Shown here piece after piece: positions 17,393 through 25,208 of a DNA stretch of 49,635 nt (its first letter is position 1; each line of letters opens with the position of its first letter). Source of the stretch: Candidatus Binataceae bacterium (lineage in GTDB: Bacteria > Desulfobacterota > Binatia > Binatales > Binataceae); NCBI GenBank assembly GCA_036495685.1, contig DASXMJ010000020.1, positions 1 through 49,635 of the forward strand. Direction: 5' to 3'. A program made the translations under genes and the position numbers. Below the pieces are notes generated by a model. The model saw nothing but the letters and a program-made list of their open reading frames with translations, did no database searches and was not told the DNA's origin.

Positions 17393-18235
17393 ATGAACGA
17401 AGCTAGAGCGCGCCTGCGCGCGATGCTGGTGAAGCCGGGGATGATTGTCGCACCGTTTGCGTTCGATGGCATCCAGGCGAGGCTTGCCGAGGAAGCGGGA
17501 TTCGAGGCGGTCTACATGAGCGGATTCGGCACGGCGGCATCGCGCGGGTACCCCGACTTGGGGTTGCTCACCATGTTTGAGATGGTTGCCAATGTTCGGA
17601 CAATCGCCGACTGCGTCAGGGTGCCGGTCATCTGCGATGCCGACACCGGCTACGGAAATCCGCTCAACGTGTGGCGCACTATCCGCGAATACGAGGACGC
17701 GGGCGCGGCGGCGCTGCATATCGAGGATCAGGTTTGGCCTAAGCGATGCGGCTTCCTGGCGGGCAAGCGGGTGATCGCCATGGAGGAGATGGTGGCGAAA
17801 GTGCGCGCAGCATGTGATGCGCGCCGCGATGCGAACCTGGTCATCATCGCGCGCAGCGATGCGCTGCAGCCGCACGGATGGGATGAAACGGAAAGGCGGG
17901 CGCGCGCCTATCGCGCGGCGGGAGCGGATGTGATCTTCCTTGACGGCATCAAGAGCAGCGGGGAGTTGGAGACCTACGCGAAGCGACTCGGCGACCTTCC
18001 GTTGCTGTATAACGGCGACTTGTTGCCGCTGGATGAGCTGGCCCAGTATCCGTTCAAAATGACGATTCACATTGGCACGATGCTGGCGGCCTACCAGGCG
18101 GCGCGCGACAGCATGCGTGAGCTCAGGCGCTCGGGAAAGATTGGGGTCACCACCAGGAGCGGAGTCTTTGAGGAGTTCGTCCGTACCATGCGGGTGCCGG
18201 AATATCAGGCGCGGGAAGAGAAATACCGGACATGA
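17393..18235 (+). CDS. isocitrate lyase/PEP mutase family enzyme
   Basis: A 280-residue TIM-barrel enzyme of the isocitrate lyase/phosphoenolpyruvate mutase family. Visible motifs are PFAFDGIQARLAEEAGF, the metal-binding DADTGYGNP, HIEDQ, the catalytic loop KRCGFLAGK (the usual KRCGH histidine is Phe), and VIIARSDA. ATG 17393 is preferred over the frame opening at 17360 because GGAAAGGAAAC sits just before it. Members cleave C-C bonds of 2-hydroxy-dicarboxylic acids (methylisocitrate, dimethylmalate) or decarboxylate oxaloacetate. The Phe change argues against true methylisocitrate lyase, and no methylcitrate-cycle genes are adjacent. The exact substrate is unknown. Confidence 0.85.
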   Translation: MNEARARLRAMLVKPGMIVAPFAFDGIQARLAEEAGFEAVYMSGFGTAASRGYPDLGLLTMFEMVANVRTIADCVRVPVICDADTGYGNPLNVWRTIREYEDAGAAALHIEDQVWPKRCGFLAGKRVIAMEEMVAKVRAACDARRDANLVIIARSDALQPHGWDETERRARAYRAAGADVIFLDGIKSSGELETYAKRLGDLPLLYNGDLLPLDELAQYPFKMTIHIGTMLAAYQAARDSMRELRRSGKIGVTTRSGVFEEFVRTMRVPEYQAREEKYRT

Positions 18236-18312
18236 GCTCGCGTCTAGCGCAGAAGTAGAGCCTGCCGAGGTCGGAATCAGTGCGAACTGGCCCGCCAGGA
18301 ATTGCTGGGCCT

Positions 18313-21300
18313 TCAATGGAAATCGTGCGAGGCTGGCAGCGCGCCGGGGGGCGAAAGGGCGCGGAAGCGGCGCGCCTTGATCGCGGTCACCCCATCGACC
18401 GTCTGTAGCACGCCTTCCGCGTATAGAATCTTCGCGCTGCGGATTAACGCGCGATGGGCCTGGAACAGATCTGGCAGCACTATCAAATTCGAAATTCCCG
18501 TTTCATCTTCCAGCGTCACGAACACAAATCCTTTCGCGGTGCCGGGCCGCTGACGGACGATAACCACTCCGGCAGTCTTCACCCAGCTGCCGTGCTTTGC
18601 GCGCGGCAACTCCTCTGCGCTAAGGACTCCGCGCTCCTTCAACTGCCTGCGCAAATGCATCATCAGATGCGGCCGCGTGGTCAGTCCGGTGGCCGCATAA
18701 TCCGCGGTAGTTTCTTCGATTGACGACATGGCGGGCAGCCGGGTGGGCGTGGCACGCGGCGCTACCCTGGCAAGCAGGCTTCCCGGCTCGCGCTCGACGG
18801 CGGCTGCCTGCCACAATGCATCGCGCCGCGTCATCCCGAAAGACGCAAACGCGCCGGCGTAGGCCAGAATATCCAGTTCGCGACGATTGGGCCCGACCCG
18901 CGCGGAAAAGTCAGCTATCGATTCGAACCCCCTGCCGGCGCGTTCGCGCTCCGCGCGCTGGCCGGTTTCCTGCCGCAGTCCGCTCACATAGCGAAGCCCC
19001 AGCCGGAGTGCGCCGTTTTCGATAGTGCAGCTCCAGTTCGAGTACCCGACATCGATCGGCAGCAGCTTAACCCCGTGGCGTTCCGCATCTTTGATCAGCG
19101 TCGCGGGATGATAAAACCCCAGCGGATAGCAATTGAGCATCGCCGCGAAAAACGCCGCCGGATGGTAGTACTTCAAATATGCCGACGCGTACGCGATGAG
19201 CGCGAAGCTGGCGGCGTGGCTTTCCGGAAAGCCGAACAATGCGAATGAGGTAATCGATCGGACCAGGTCGTCTTCGTCCTGTTTGTTGATACCCTTGTTG
19301 GCGATTCCGCCCCGCAGCTTGCGCTCGATCTGCTCCATGCGCTCCGCCGACCGCTTGAACCCCATCGCGCGGCGCAGTTCTTCGGCCTCGCCGGCGCTGA
19401 AGTCGGCTACCGCCATCGCCATCCGCAGCAATTGCTCCTGGAACAAGGGCACGCCGAGCGTGCGTCCCAAGATTTCCTCCAGTCCGGGCGCCAGGTAGCG
19501 GACCGGCTCGCGCCGGTTGCGCCGGTTCAAATACGGATGGACCATGCCACCGACGATCGGACCGGGACGGATTATCGCGACTTCGATCACCAGATCGTAA
19601 AAGCGTTCGGGCTTCATGCGCGGCAAGGTCGCCATCTGCGCGCGGCTCTCGACCTGGAACACGCCGATGGTGTCGGCGCGCCGCAGCATCTCGTAGACCC
19701 CGGGATCGTCCTGCGGCAGATGCGCCATGTCCAGGTCGACGCCGTCATGCTCGTGGACAAGCGGAAAGCATTCCTCCAGCACCGCGAGCATGCCGAGTCC
19801 GAGCAAATCGATCTTGATAATTCCCAGGTCGGCGCAGTCGTCCTTGTCCCACTGCACTACCACCCGCCCCGGCATGGTGGCCGGCTCCAACGGCACGATC
19901 TCATCGAGCGGAGCGGCCGCGACCACCATCCCGCCGCTATGCTGCCCCAGGTGGCGCGGCAGGCTTTGGAGCTTTCGCACCGCGTCGATCATCAACTTGA
20001 GACGCGGTGCTTCCACATCGACCCCCGCACCTTTGAGCAGCGCGACCAGATCATCATGACGGTCGCGGAATTCGTAGACCTGGTTAAGCTTGGCGAGCCG
20101 GTCCACCTGGTCGGACGGAAAACCGAGCACCTTGCCGGCTTCGCGCACCGCGCTCCTGGTCCGATAGGTGATCACGTTCGCGACCATCGCGGCGCCGCGC
20201 TCGCCGTAGCGGCGATAGACATACTGAATTGCGCGCTCGCGCTGCTCGCCGCTGGGCAGATCGAGGTCGATGTCGGGCCATTCGCCGCGCTCCTCGGAAA
20301 GAAACCGCTCGAAGAGCAGATTCATCGCCACTGCATCAATCGCGGTGATACTGAGCGCATAGCAGACGGCGCTGCAGGCGGCCGAGCCGCGGCCCTGCAC
20401 CATGATGCGGTTATCGCGGCAGAACTGGACGATGTCCCAGACGATCAGGAAGTAGCCGGCCAGCTTGAGCCGCTCGATTATCTTAAGTTCGTGCTCGAGT
20501 TGTGCGCGGGTGCGGTGGTTGAGCTTGTCACCCCAGCGTTCGCGGGCGCCACGATAGGTCAGGATGCGCAAGTAGCTGTCTGCGCTCTCACCCATCGGGA
20601 CCGGATAATCAGGAAACCGATAGCCCAGATCCGAGAGCGTGAAACTGCACCGGTCGGCAATCTCGCAGGTGGCCGCGACCGCGCGCGGCAGATCGCGAAA
20701 CAGCATCGCCATTTCCGCAGGCGGCTTCAGATGGCGCTGGTTGTTCACCCACAGCCTCCGTCCCGCTTCTTCCAGGGTGGTGTGCAGGCGGATGCAGGTA
20801 AGGACATCCAGCAGCGCGCGCTCCACGCCGGCATGACCGACGTCGTTGGTCGCGACGATGGGAAGCCGCAACGCCTCCGCCAACGCGAACAGCTTGCGGT
20901 TGAGCCGCTCCTCGTCGGAATCGAAGTGGCGCTGGAGATCGACATACAGATTTCCGCGCCCAAAAATCGTGGCGAGACGGCGGCCCAGCGCGATCGGGTC
21001 TTGGCCGCGTACCAGCAACCTGGAAAGCGGGCTGTTCACGCCGCCGCCAAGACAGATGAGGCCTTGCCCGTAGCGTTCCAGGTCGTCGAGCGTGATGCGG
21101 CTCTCGCCTTTGGCAGGATATTGCGGCGCACCGTCGGGCTGGGCACCAATCACGCGCAGCTTCGAGGCGGTGATCATCCGGCACAGATTTCGGTAGCGTT
21201 CGCGATCGGGAACCAGTACATAGAGGCGGCTTTCGTCATCGAGGGTGAGTTCGGCACCGACCAGCGAGCGGATTCCGACCGCCTTGGCGCCCTGGAAAAA

Positions 21301-21552
21301 CCGCGGATGCCCATACATGCCATCGCGATCGCCCATCGCGATGGCGGGATAGCCGAAAGCCGCCGCATACCGCGCGAGATCTTCGGGTGCGGTCGCGCCC
21401 TCAAGAAAGCTGAAGGCGCTGCGCGTGCGCAGTTCGATGTACTCAGACCTCTTCGAGATTCCCGACAATTTTTCTGCCCTCGCCAGCTCGCGCTCCCGCG
21501 ATGCGGTCCGGTCCCGAGAGCTACCGGGTGGAACTTCAGTCATAGACGCCAT
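18313..21552 (-). CDS. dnaE2: error-prone DNA polymerase DnaE2 (ImuC)
   Basis: A 1079-residue C-family polymerase of the DnaE2/ImuC type, the catalytic subunit of the SOS mutasome. Order: PHP domain (about 35-300), polymerase core with GRGSAACSAVCYAL and the catalytic PDIDLD motif, a helix-hairpin-helix region, and a C-terminal OB domain. The PHP histidines found in DnaE1 (H-x-H) are replaced: the segment reads ELRTRSAFSFLEG, so metal-dependent proofreading is unlikely. The start overlaps the imuB stop by 17 bp; ATG 21543 is an alternative. The run imuA-imuB-dnaE2 is the classical order of the cassette, which carries out translesion synthesis with the beta clamp. Confidence 0.95.
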   Translation of the reverse strand: MASMTEVPPGSSRDRTASRERELARAEKLSGISKRSEYIELRTRSAFSFLEGATAPEDLARYAAAFGYPAIAMGDRDGMYGHPRFFQGAKAVGIRSLVGAELTLDDESRLYVLVPDRERYRNLCRMITASKLRVIGAQPDGAPQYPAKGESRITLDDLERYGQGLICLGGGVNSPLSRLLVRGQDPIALGRRLATIFGRGNLYVDLQRHFDSDEERLNRKLFALAEALRLPIVATNDVGHAGVERALLDVLTCIRLHTTLEEAGRRLWVNNQRHLKPPAEMAMLFRDLPRAVAATCEIADRCSFTLSDLGYRFPDYPVPMGESADSYLRILTYRGARERWGDKLNHRTRAQLEHELKIIERLKLAGYFLIVWDIVQFCRDNRIMVQGRGSAACSAVCYALSITAIDAVAMNLLFERFLSEERGEWPDIDLDLPSGEQRERAIQYVYRRYGERGAAMVANVITYRTRSAVREAGKVLGFPSDQVDRLAKLNQVYEFRDRHDDLVALLKGAGVDVEAPRLKLMIDAVRKLQSLPRHLGQHSGGMVVAAAPLDEIVPLEPATMPGRVVVQWDKDDCADLGIIKIDLLGLGMLAVLEECFPLVHEHDGVDLDMAHLPQDDPGVYEMLRRADTIGVFQVESRAQMATLPRMKPERFYDLVIEVAIIRPGPIVGGMVHPYLNRRNRREPVRYLAPGLEEILGRTLGVPLFQEQLLRMAMAVADFSAGEAEELRRAMGFKRSAERMEQIERKLRGGIANKGINKQDEDDLVRSITSFALFGFPESHAASFALIAYASAYLKYYHPAAFFAAMLNCYPLGFYHPATLIKDAERHGVKLLPIDVGYSNWSCTIENGALRLGLRYVSGLRQETGQRAERERAGRGFESIADFSARVGPNRRELDILAYAGAFASFGMTRRDALWQAAAVEREPGSLLARVAPRATPTRLPAMSSIEETTADYAATGLTTRPHLMMHLRRQLKERGVLSAEELPRAKHGSWVKTAGVVIVRQRPGTAKGFVFVTLEDETGISNLIVLPDLFQAHRALIRSAKILYAEGVLQTVDGVTAIKARRFRALSPPGALPASHDFH

Positions 21553-23056
21553 CGACGAACCATCGATCCGAACGCGGATCGCGGAACGCGCGGTACACGC
21601 AGCCGTCGTCCAGTTCTAATTCGTAATAGTCGCGGCAAAATGCCGGGGTGTGCGACTCGCCGTCGCCATTACGCCACCATTCGCCGTCGCGTCGCCACGG
21701 ACCCGCAATCGAAATCACGCGCGCGCCCAGCCGCGGCCCGCGCACGAACGCCGGCGTCCCGCGCACGCTCATCACCTCGACTTCCAGCGCGGGTCGAATC
21801 GCGCGAATCACCAGCCGCGTGATGTGGTCGACGGGCTCCACCCGCGACGGGGTCACGCACGGCGGCGGGGGTTGGAATGCATCGAGTCGCACCGCTTCCG
21901 GGCGATGGGTATTGTCGGCGGTGAGCATCCCGACGTTCTCCGGACCGCACAACGCCGCCAGTCGCGCGATGGTGGTTTCGAGCTTGTCGGGTGCCGGCGC
22001 AGGCGGCAGAAACATATCTACCTGTGCGGGACGCCGGGCACGCGGGGTTATTTCAATTCGAATCGTATCCGCGGGGGCCTCGGGCGGAGCAGCTTCCAGA
22101 CTCAAACTGATGAGCGTCAGAATCGCGCGGGTATCGTTGGTCGGGGCTGCGATCGCAACCCGACGCGTGTTGATGCGATGGTCGGTCAGCCCCAGCGTCA
22201 ACAACAGATCCCCGGCGACCAGCCCGCGCATCTCTATCCGCTCCACCAGCCGAGCCAGAATCGCGCGCATGACGAACGCGAGCGGTTCCAGCGTTTCGAT
22301 TCCATATTCCAACTCCACCCATTCGGTGAACACTTCGGCGCGGCGCCGCGGGTGGAGTGGACGCGGACTCTCCCCGCGTGCCAGTCGCGCCAGTTCTATG
22401 CCCCGGCGGCCGAGCCGGCTCCCGAGCGCATCGGGATTGAGTCGCGACAGGTCGCCCAACCGCTTGAGGCCCCAGCGCGCGAGGGTGTTCTCCAATTCCT
22501 CGCCCCCTTCGCGCGCCGCGAGATTCAAGGCATCGATTGGCAGCCAATCGATAAACTCGCGCTCGCGGCGCTCGGGAATTACCCGCCGGCCGCCACAACA
22601 TGCCGCCAGGTGCGCGATCTCGCGGGTGGCGGCAATTCCCACGGCGGCATCCATCCCGACGCGCTGCACGCGAAGCATCAATTCGGCGGCGATCGCTTCT
22701 TCCGATTCGTAAAAGCGGCCCAGCCCGGCAAGATCGAGCCACACGCATCCATCCTCGCCCGGCTCCACCACGGGAGAGACCGACTCCGCGGCGTCCGCGA
22801 TCGCCTCCGCCGCGGAACGCTCTGCCGCCGCCGAGCGTGGCATTACGGTGAGCTGCGCCGTCAGCGCGCGCGCCTGTGCCAACGTCATTCCGACGCGCAC
22901 GCCGTGCCGGGCGGCAATCTCGGAGACCGACAGAATCTCGGCGTGCGCCGCGTGACTATCGCTGATAACCAGCGCCACGTCAGCCAGCGAGGAGTCCGAA
23001 CGGATCAATGCCGCAATAGAAAAATTGCCGACCAGAATACAGGCGATGCGCGACAT
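21536..23056 (-). CDS. imuB: ImuB, Y-family polymerase-like mutasome protein
   Basis: A 506-residue ImuB (DinB/UmuC-related). The Y-family fold is recognisable through the VISDSHAAHAEI, ARHGVRVGMTLAQARAL, VWLDLAGLGRFYES and GIAATREIAHLAA segments, and a long C-terminal extension follows. The catalytic acids of true Y-family enzymes are missing: the first strand reads ACILVGNFSIAA where active enzymes have D-x-D, which fits the known role of ImuB as a non-catalytic adaptor linking ImuA, DnaE2 and the beta clamp. I could not identify a clear clamp-binding motif. It lies 5 bp downstream of imuA and overlaps dnaE2 by 17 bp. Confidence 0.93.
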   Translation of the reverse strand: MSRIACILVGNFSIAALIRSDSSLADVALVISDSHAAHAEILSVSEIAARHGVRVGMTLAQARALTAQLTVMPRSAAAERSAAEAIADAAESVSPVVEPGEDGCVWLDLAGLGRFYESEEAIAAELMLRVQRVGMDAAVGIAATREIAHLAACCGGRRVIPERREREFIDWLPIDALNLAAREGGEELENTLARWGLKRLGDLSRLNPDALGSRLGRRGIELARLARGESPRPLHPRRRAEVFTEWVELEYGIETLEPLAFVMRAILARLVERIEMRGLVAGDLLLTLGLTDHRINTRRVAIAAPTNDTRAILTLISLSLEAAPPEAPADTIRIEITPRARRPAQVDMFLPPAPAPDKLETTIARLAALCGPENVGMLTADNTHRPEAVRLDAFQPPPPCVTPSRVEPVDHITRLVIRAIRPALEVEVMSVRGTPAFVRGPRLGARVISIAGPWRRDGEWWRNGDGESHTPAFCRDYYELELDDGCVYRAFRDPRSDRWFVDGVYD

Positions 23057-23061
23057 GACGA

Positions 23062-23883
23062 CTATGCGTTGGAAGCATCAAACCTAAGTGGGGTAGCGGC
23101 ACCTGCTTGCGACCGGTGCATACCTGCAAATAACGACGCCAGCGGATCGATCGCCCCACACAGAATTGCGCTGCCGCCGGTGCGGCCCAGCTTGTTGTGC
23201 ACGGTTGCGGCATGGATAACGCACCCGTCGAACACGGCGGGCGATGCTGGGGTGAGCCGGTTGAATGACACCTCCAAGCGGGTGAGTTTGAGGCTTAGCG
23301 CGGCAAACGTTCCGCAGATGCGGTGCGGCGCAATTACCACTACCGCCGTACCGCTGCGCTCCGCTTCGCGCGCCAGCCGCAACGCGATGTTCTGCGGGAG
23401 CGGCGCGCTCACGCCACTATCAATCACGACCAGTCCGAAACCGCCGGCTTTTAACACCAGCTCGGCGGCCTTGAAGACGGCCGAGAACCGGTAGCGGCGA
23501 AAGCGACCCGCCGAATCAAACCCGCGCCCGCGGCGATCGCTCACAGATGCCCACAGGACTCGATCCAGGTTCGCACTGCCGGCGGCGATATCGGCGGGAG
23601 CGAAGCTCCGCGACTCTTCTAACCACGCGACAACTTCACCGGCACGGGTTGCGGCGGCTACCAAGCGAGCGCCAATCGTGGTGCGGCCGGAGCCGACCTG
23701 CCCGACAATCTCGCTTATGCGGCCGCGCGCCAGACCGCCATCGAGGATCGCGTCGAGCGCTCCGATTCCCGAACTCAAGCGCCGATGCTTCAAGGTCAGT
23801 TCGTGACCTCGAACAACCGCAGCGCAGATTTGAGCCGGTTCGATCTGAAAACCATTCGGTCTCAGAAGACTGATAGCGGTCAT
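23062..23883 (-). CDS. imuA: ImuA, RecA-like mutasome protein
   Basis: A 273-residue RecA/SulA-like protein of the ImuA family, first gene of the mutasome operon. The core has LDAILDGGLARGRISEIVG followed by a P-loop-like GQVGSGRTT, where the Walker A lysine is arginine, so ATP hydrolysis may be impaired. Other RecA-like strands include GLVVIDSG and VVVIAPHRICGTF. ImuA helps the complex in damage tolerance, and its RecA-like fold is thought to contact RecA. The ATG at 23883 is preceded by an AT-rich leader with repeated AAGTCC elements. It is divergent from the oxidase gene, sharing a 170-bp intergenic stretch. Confidence 0.9.
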   Translation of the reverse strand: MTAISLLRPNGFQIEPAQICAAVVRGHELTLKHRRLSSGIGALDAILDGGLARGRISEIVGQVGSGRTTIGARLVAAATRAGEVVAWLEESRSFAPADIAAGSANLDRVLWASVSDRRGRGFDSAGRFRRYRFSAVFKAAELVLKAGGFGLVVIDSGVSAPLPQNIALRLAREAERSGTAVVVIAPHRICGTFAALSLKLTRLEVSFNRLTPASPAVFDGCVIHAATVHNKLGRTGGSAILCGAIDPLASLFAGMHRSQAGAATPLRFDASNA

Positions 23884-23912
23884 GGATATATTTTCGCTTT
23901 TGTTTCGCTTTT

Positions 23913-23962
23913 AAGTCCAACCATACTGGAAAAAAGTCCTAAGTATTTGATTTTTAAGACTT
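23913..23962. promoter_or_regulatory. AT-rich leader of imuA with repeated AAGTCC half-sites
   Basis: Within the AT-rich stretch before imuA, AAGTCC occurs at 23913-23918 and 23934-23939 (21 bp apart), and an opposing AAGACTT lies at 23956-23962. The second copy and AAGACTT together form an imperfect inverted repeat (AGTCCTAA against AGTCTTAA read on the other strand). The cassette is SOS-regulated in other bacteria, so a LexA site is expected nearby, but this does not match a LexA box I know. Confidence 0.4.
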
Positions 23963-24034
23963 TCTTTTGGCCATCGCGCGCTCACCACTGATCGATGTCC
24001 TCTACCCTTGGTGGCTTTGTATCCAAGTGCTTTA

Positions 24035-24061
24035 AAATTCATCCCGGACCGGGATGAATTT
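24035..24061. promoter_or_regulatory. perfect 27-bp palindrome over the oxidase start codon
   Basis: AAATTCATCCCGG (24035-24047), one central A (24048) and its exact reverse complement CCGGGATGAATTT (24049-24061) form a perfect inverted repeat of 13 bp arms. The ATG of the sarcosine-oxidase-like gene (24054) lies inside the right arm. No Shine-Dalgarno is visible upstream. In RNA it would fold into a hairpin hiding the start codon; in DNA it could be an operator. Confidence 0.8.
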
Positions 24062-25208
24062 CGACGTAATTGTCGTAGGAGTGGGCGGCATGGGCAGCGC
24101 CGCCGCGTGGCAGCTTGCCCGCCGTGGACGGCGCGTGCTGGGCATCGAGCGATTCGACATTCCGCATGCGATGGGATCCTCGCATGGTGTTACTCGCATC
24201 ATCCGGCTGCCCTACTACGAAGATCCGCGCTACGTTCCGCTGCTGCGGCGTGCTTATGAGCTGTGGCACGAAATCGAGACCGCAGCAGGCGAACGCCTAC
24301 TGGTAACGACCGGCTCGATCGACGCGAGCCCTGAAGACGGAGAGTTGTTCCAGGGCGCGCTGGCCTCCGCGCGCGAGCATCAGCTTGTTCACGAAGTCCT
24401 GACCGGCGCGCAGGTCTCCGATCGATTTCCCGCCTATCGGCTGCCTGCCACTCATCGCGCGATTTACCAGCCCGACGGGGGATTTATAACTTCCGAGCGC
24501 GCCATCGTGGCGCACGTTCGCGCGGCGCAGTCGGCCGGAGCGGAGATTCATGCGCGCGAGCGCGTGATCGAATGGGCGCCGCACGGGAGTGAAAGCGTAT
24601 CGGTCATCACCGACCAAGGCCGCTACCGGGCGCAGCATCTGGTCCTGGCGGCGGGCGCGTGGATTGGAGAACTGGCGGCTCCGCTCAAGCAAGTTGCAAT
24701 CCCGGAGCGGCAAGTGCTGGCGTGGCTGCAACCTCGGCGGCCGGACTGGTTCGAACCGTCCCGTTTCCCGGTCTTCAACCTTGCCGTGGATGAAGGCCGT
24801 TACTACGGATTGCCGGTGTTCGAGGTGCCCGGCTTTAAATTCGGCCGCTATCACCATCGCGGCGAAACTTTTTCGACCGCCGACCAACTGCGACGCGAGC
24901 CCGACGCGGAAGACGAGCGGCTATTGCGCCAATTCGCCGCGCGCTATTTTCCCGAGGGCACCGGGCCGACCGTGGCGCTGCGTACCTGCATGTTTACCAA
25001 CACCGTCGACGAACACTTCGTCATCGATCGCCACCCGGCATGTCCGCAAGTAATTCTGGCCTCGCCCTGCTCCGGGCATGGCTACAAGTTCTGTAGCGTG
25101 ATTGGCGAAATTCTTGCCGAATTGGCCAGCGGCGACGGACGCACCCGCCACCAGATCGAGTTCCTGCGCCTATCACGGCCCGCCTTGAGAACGGGAGCTG
25201 AGCGATGA
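24054..25208 (+). CDS. monomeric sarcosine oxidase/N-methyltryptophan oxidase-like FAD enzyme
   Basis: A 384-residue flavoprotein amine oxidase of the MSOX/SolA (DAO) family. It has the Rossmann GVGGMG motif (residues 9-14), the SSHGVTRIIRLPY stretch, and the covalent-flavin site TCMFTNTVDEHF with Cys312. CSGHGYKFCSVIGE, near 345, is the C-terminal FAD segment. Members oxidise N-methyl amino acids such as sarcosine or N-methyltryptophan, or related secondary amines, giving formaldehyde and H2O2. The choice of ATG 24054 is supported by the N-terminal FAD fold, but the start sits inside a palindrome with no clear ribosome site. It overlaps the next gene by 4 bp (ATGA), so the two are coupled. 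Confidence 0.88.
   Translation: MNFDVIVVGVGGMGSAAAWQLARRGRRVLGIERFDIPHAMGSSHGVTRIIRLPYYEDPRYVPLLRRAYELWHEIETAAGERLLVTTGSIDASPEDGELFQGALASAREHQLVHEVLTGAQVSDRFPAYRLPATHRAIYQPDGGFITSERAIVAHVRAAQSAGAEIHARERVIEWAPHGSESVSVITDQGRYRAQHLVLAAGAWIGELAAPLKQVAIPERQVLAWLQPRRPDWFEPSRFPVFNLAVDEGRYYGLPVFEVPGFKFGRYHHRGETFSTADQLRREPDAEDERLLRQFAARYFPEGTGPTVALRTCMFTNTVDEHFVIDRHPACPQVILASPCSGHGYKFCSVIGEILAELASGDGRTRHQIEFLRLSRPALRTGAER

Noticed and set aside
16850..18316. 488-residue minus-strand frame
   Set aside because: It covers the PDZ protein and the PEP mutase family gene in antisense; no domain.
19432..21822. 796-residue + strand reading frame
   Set aside because: It lies antisense to dnaE2, is rich in H, R and Q, and has no domain; it is a GC-rich shadow of a clear polymerase gene.
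21650..23494. 614-residue + strand reading frame
   Set aside because: It is antisense to imuB and the end of imuA, with no recognisable domain.
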